This document shows positions 61,518 through 64,000 of a stretch of 64,000 nt of DNA, piece by piece. A model generated the notes under the pieces. It was not told where the DNA came from. It worked only from the letters and a program-made list of their open reading frames with translations, and did not search any database. The number at the start of each line of letters is the position of its first letter. The stretch's first letter is position 1. Position numbers and translations under genes: made by a program. The DNA is taken from positions 3,410,001-3,474,000 of the forward strand of contig OZ245822.1 in assembly GCA_965228545.1 (NCBI GenBank), written 5' to 3'. Source of the stretch: HXMU1420-13 sp965228545 (GTDB taxonomy: Bacteria; Bacteroidota; Rhodothermia; Balneolales; Balneolaceae).

Positions 61518-61902
61518 AGCTTATTATCCATTATTAATTTTGTCTCTAGTTGTAGGTATTACTGGGTGGAGTTGTACACAAGAAGGGCGCTGCGAGGGCA
61601 CACTGGTCGTTGAAAATCCTATCGAAAACATTACAATGTCGGTGGGGGAAACCTTGTTTATCGATTTAACAAATCCACCAGTATTCGTTAATTCTGAGGG
61701 TTGTATAGTCTACGATATGAGCAACTTAACAGGAATAGGAATAATTGATGTAAATTTGGTAAAAAATCCAGATGATAATGAGCAACTATCCATGTTAAAG
61801 ATAAATACAATAAAAGAAGGTGAAGCAATTATAAAGCTTTCAGCATACTGTGGATGTTTGGAAAACCAATTTAATTTTAAAGTAAAGTCAGTCAAACCCT
61901 AA
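61507..61902 (+). CDS. Lipoprotein partner of the beta-barrel protein
   Basis: A 131-aa lipoprotein. The leader YYPLLILSLVVGITGWSC ends at the acylated Cys. The mature part has five further cysteines (EGRCEGT, SEGCIVYD, YCGCLEN) that could form disulfides, and a beta-sandwich look (ENITMSVGETLFIDLTNPP, EGEAIIKLSAYCGC). It starts inside the last codons of the barrel gene. It also overlaps the 3' end of the convergent DUF3667 gene by 11 bp. Family unknown. A barrel-bound lipoprotein plug or lid would fit the arrangement. Confidence 0.6.
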   Translation: MNFKAYYPLLILSLVVGITGWSCTQEGRCEGTLVVENPIENITMSVGETLFIDLTNPPVFVNSEGCIVYDMSNLTGIGIIDVNLVKNPDDNEQLSMLKINTIKEGEAIIKLSAYCGCLENQFNFKVKSVKP

Positions 61903-62755
61903 GCCAAATCCAGCCAAGAGTAATCCAAAGAAGGATAAATCGGTAGATTTGTAATAGGGGTGCAAAGAGAAGGTTTAATACCAGAACTTTCCAAACCACC
62001 TTAGACCACTTCTCGGCAAAAAACTTTTTGTATAAGAAAAAGCCAAATATGTTAAGAATCAGAAATATGAATATGGTGACATTCAATTCGGTTCTAAAAG
62101 CTCTCATCGCTTCCGATTCTAACACAATTCCAATCAAACTATAAGTGGCAGGGGCGATACTAACTCCTATCAAAAGCAGGAATGCGTAAAAAACCAAGCT
62201 GTGATTAAAGTGATGAATGAGTGGCTTTTGAGTTTTGCGGCGATGGTAAAGTAAATAAGTGAGAAAGCCGAACAACAGCGGTTGAATGATCACAAAAAGT
62301 TTTGATATAACAGCGGTGGCATCGTTATAAAGTAATGCGAAATCGCTAGCGCTCAACCCGGTACTAATCTGAAATTTAATTAAAAAGTCACGAGTTAGTG
62401 AACTGTAGGGTAGACCGCCAAGCTGGGTAGTCCAGGTAGTTTTAAAAGTATTTATGGCCGGGAAAAGGAAGTACCACGCATTCGCCAATAAGAACAATTT
62501 GATGGGAGAGATAAACTTCTTTCGCGCTCCTTTGATGTATTCATCAACATACTTGGCCGGCTTAATCAGGAAATATTTAAGTGTTCGCCAGAACTTGTTT
62601 TCGATGTTGAACACATCCACCACAAAATCGTTGACCAGAGAAAACGCCGAATAATCCTTATCAGTAAGTCTGCGCTCACCGCAATTGGGGCAAAATTGAG
62701 TTTCGAATGGTTGACCACAACTTGCGCATTCTCTTTTTTGTAATGAAGTACCCAT
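61892..62755 (-). CDS. DUF3667 membrane protein with zinc ribbon
   Basis: A 287-aa protein. The N-terminal zinc ribbon CASCGQPFETQFCPNCGERR (about residues 11-30) is followed by an amphipathic DYSAFSLVNDFVVDVFNIENKFWRTLKYFLIKPAKYVDEYIKG, the DUF3667 signature, and five or so helices. The function of the family is unknown; it is common in Bacteroidota. It starts 6 bp after the decarboxylase gene on the same strand, so the two are cotranscribed. Confidence 0.85.
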   Translation of the reverse strand: MGTSLQKRECASCGQPFETQFCPNCGERRLTDKDYSAFSLVNDFVVDVFNIENKFWRTLKYFLIKPAKYVDEYIKGARKKFISPIKLFLLANAWYFLFPAINTFKTTWTTQLGGLPYSSLTRDFLIKFQISTGLSASDFALLYNDATAVISKLFVIIQPLLFGFLTYLLYHRRKTQKPLIHHFNHSLVFYAFLLLIGVSIAPATYSLIGIVLESEAMRAFRTELNVTIFIFLILNIFGFFLYKKFFAEKWSKVVWKVLVLNLLFAPLLQIYRFILLWITLGWIWLRV

Positions 62756-62760
62756 GGATG

Positions 62761-64000
62761 CTAAATAGCATTTTCGATTCTGCGAATCAATTCGGGAATA
62801 AAATCATGATGCTCGGGCCGCATGAGTACGCTTCTTAAAATTGTAACGGTCTTTTCATCCGGTTCAAATTCAGGATGCAATCGTATGAAATCATCCGCAG
62901 CTACTTTATACAGCGACAGATAAAAGCTTTGGTCCTCCATCCCTTTCTGAAACACTTTTCTCGATAAAGCTGAAATCTGAGATACGCTACTGGTTAATTC
63001 GTTTGTTGGGAAGTACGTCAAGATATCGAGTTCAGGTTTTTTGAATGGCTCAAGCTTCTCCGATTCAACAATTAACGAATAACCATTCATCGCTGCCTTT
63101 CGGCATTTTGCCAGAATCGGTCCAAATCCAGCATTTTCTTCAAGCGGAAAACACTGTAAAGTCGCCCAGAATGCAACAGCTGCCGCTCCGGCGCGTGAAC
63201 ATTCCAAACTGATTTCCCCGAGATGTAAATCATCCGACGTAAAATAGGTGTACGGAGAATCGTGTTTATAAAACCGGCCAACAGCCGGATCTTTGAAAAT
63301 CACAGCACCACAACCATAGGGCTGTAATCCATGTTTATGAGGATCAACCACAATGCTGTCTGCTTCTTGCATCAACTTCCAGGAGGTGCCATCAATCAAA
63401 TCCGAATCTTTCAGACATCGGAAAAAACCACCATAAGCCGAATCGATATGAATGCGGATATTATGCTCTCTTGCCCACACCAAAGCTTGATCTAGTGGTT
63501 CCACTTCACCCAAACCTGTAGTTCCAAGAGTGACAACCAAAGTGCCAATTTCTGAGGCCTCAATCGTAGCAAAATCAAACTTGCCATCAGGTGTAATTGG
63601 GATGGTTTCTGATTCTATTCCAAGTACTTCGCACATGCGCCCATGCGTGTAGTGCGCGTTGGTGGAGAAAGCTACCTTTTTGGTAGGATGAAGTTTGCGG
63701 GCAATCCAAAGTGCTTCGAGGTTGCCGATTGTACCACTTGAGGTCAGATGTCCTAAAAAGGTATCCCCGTAGCCAAAAAACTTAGCCAGCATTAGCATGA
63801 TTTCCTTTTCCATTTCGGAAGAAGGAGGTCCGCCATCCAGCGCATGATTATTAGGATTGATGGAGCTGGCCAACGCATATGCTGCCCACGCAATCTCGTG
63901 TGGACTTTTAAGCATCTGCCCCGCATACACGGGATGATGAAAAGGAAAATTACCCTTTAATCGATCGGTTAATTCGTTAAAGACTTTGGCAGAGGTATCG
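62761..64000 (-). CDS. Group II PLP-dependent decarboxylase (5' end outside window)
   Basis: A fold-type I amino-acid decarboxylase-like protein, at least 413 aa here and still open at the window edge. It has FHHPVYAGQMLKSP (about 12 residues before an internal Met at 63930), HLTSSGTIGNLEALWIARKL (PLP phosphate site), SAYGGFFRC with the pyridine Asp before it (RIHIDSAYGG) and the PLP lysine in VVDPHKHGLQPYGCGAV. Relatives decarboxylate tyrosine, glutamate, aspartate or aromatic amino acids; the substrate is unknown. The ORF-internal Met is not the true start. Confidence 0.85.
   Translation of the reverse strand, partial: DTSAKVFNELTDRLKGNFPFHHPVYAGQMLKSPHEIAWAAYALASSINPNNHALDGGPPSSEMEKEIMLMLAKFFGYGDTFLGHLTSSGTIGNLEALWIARKLHPTKKVAFSTNAHYTHGRMCEVLGIESETIPITPDGKFDFATIEASEIGTLVVTLGTTGLGEVEPLDQALVWAREHNIRIHIDSAYGGFFRCLKDSDLIDGTSWKLMQEADSIVVDPHKHGLQPYGCGAVIFKDPAVGRFYKHDSPYTYFTSDDLHLGEISLECSRAGAAAVAFWATLQCFPLEENAGFGPILAKCRKAAMNGYSLIVESEKLEPFKKPELDILTYFPTNELTSSVSQISALSRKVFQKGMEDQSFYLSLYKVAADDFIRLHPEFEPDEKTVTILRSVLMRPEHHDFIPELIRRIENAI

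Noticed and set aside
1..64000. tRNA or rRNA genes
   Set aside because: I looked in all larger spacers for T-loop (GGTTCGAATC) and cloverleaf patterns and found none; hits were inside coding genes.

Overview
This 64-kb window looks like chromosomal DNA of a free-living, marine-type member of the Bacteroidota / Rhodothermota-Balneolota assemblage; I favour a Balneola- or Gracilimonas-like genome. This is an inference from protein style, not a search result. The supporting signs are secreted proteins with type IX secretion-like C-terminal tails, lamin-tail-domain giants, SdpR/SdpI, MnmD without MnmC, a bacterial antiquitin, DUF2721 and DUF3667 proteins, few Shine-Dalgarno sites, and one promoter of the TTG-N19-TAnnTTT type. 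I see no rRNA, tRNA, CRISPR array, intact insertion sequence or prophage.

Layout. 1-3.9 kb: tail of a secreted protein, an unknown 141-residue protein, an orphan sensor kinase, OsmC and a His-rich membrane protein. 3.9-15 kb: core metabolism and salvage: purF-engB, serA, mnmD, an M20 hydrolase with a FAD oxidase, nudL, and an adenosine kinase-SemiSWEET-RdgB-Na+ symporter run. 15.2-19.3 kb: two NTF2-like paralogues followed by a class I aminotransferase, a class IV aminotransferase and a sulfotransferase-like P-loop protein. The last pair matches, gene for domain, a fusion known from plants, and is the best candidate here for an uncharacterised pathway. 19.4-26.2 kb: subtilase, a decayed ParD antitoxin, a Y-family polymerase divergent from an unknown gene, then hsp20-dnaK. 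26.4-39.7 kb: tsaD, a BASS transporter, acyltransferase, sodC, glycosyltransferase, sdpR-sdpI-hydrolase, glyS, asd and a pair of PH-like paralogues. 39.9-53 kb: the surface and secreted block: a 1582-residue protein with five lamin-tail domains, a coiled-coil lipoprotein, a TonB receptor, murI, an M4-like protease gene broken by two in-frame TAA codons, and two lipoproteins with a duplicated leader. 53-64 kb: amidotransferase, S9 peptidase, PhoH, TrmH-type methylase, antiquitin, a beta-barrel/lipoprotein pair, a DUF3667 protein and a PLP decarboxylase cut by the window end.

The most striking non-coding pattern is in the spacers. Many downstream spacers are built from short words (7-10 nt) repeated directly or folded back into long imperfect hairpins. 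The words differ from place to place but the architecture recurs, and the array often begins on or touches the stop codon of a flanking gene. Larger dispersed repeats of the GTCATCC-GCGAA class fill the 35.7-36.2 kb and 56.2-56.7 kb gaps. All functional calls come from reading motifs by eye; no alignment or database search was run.
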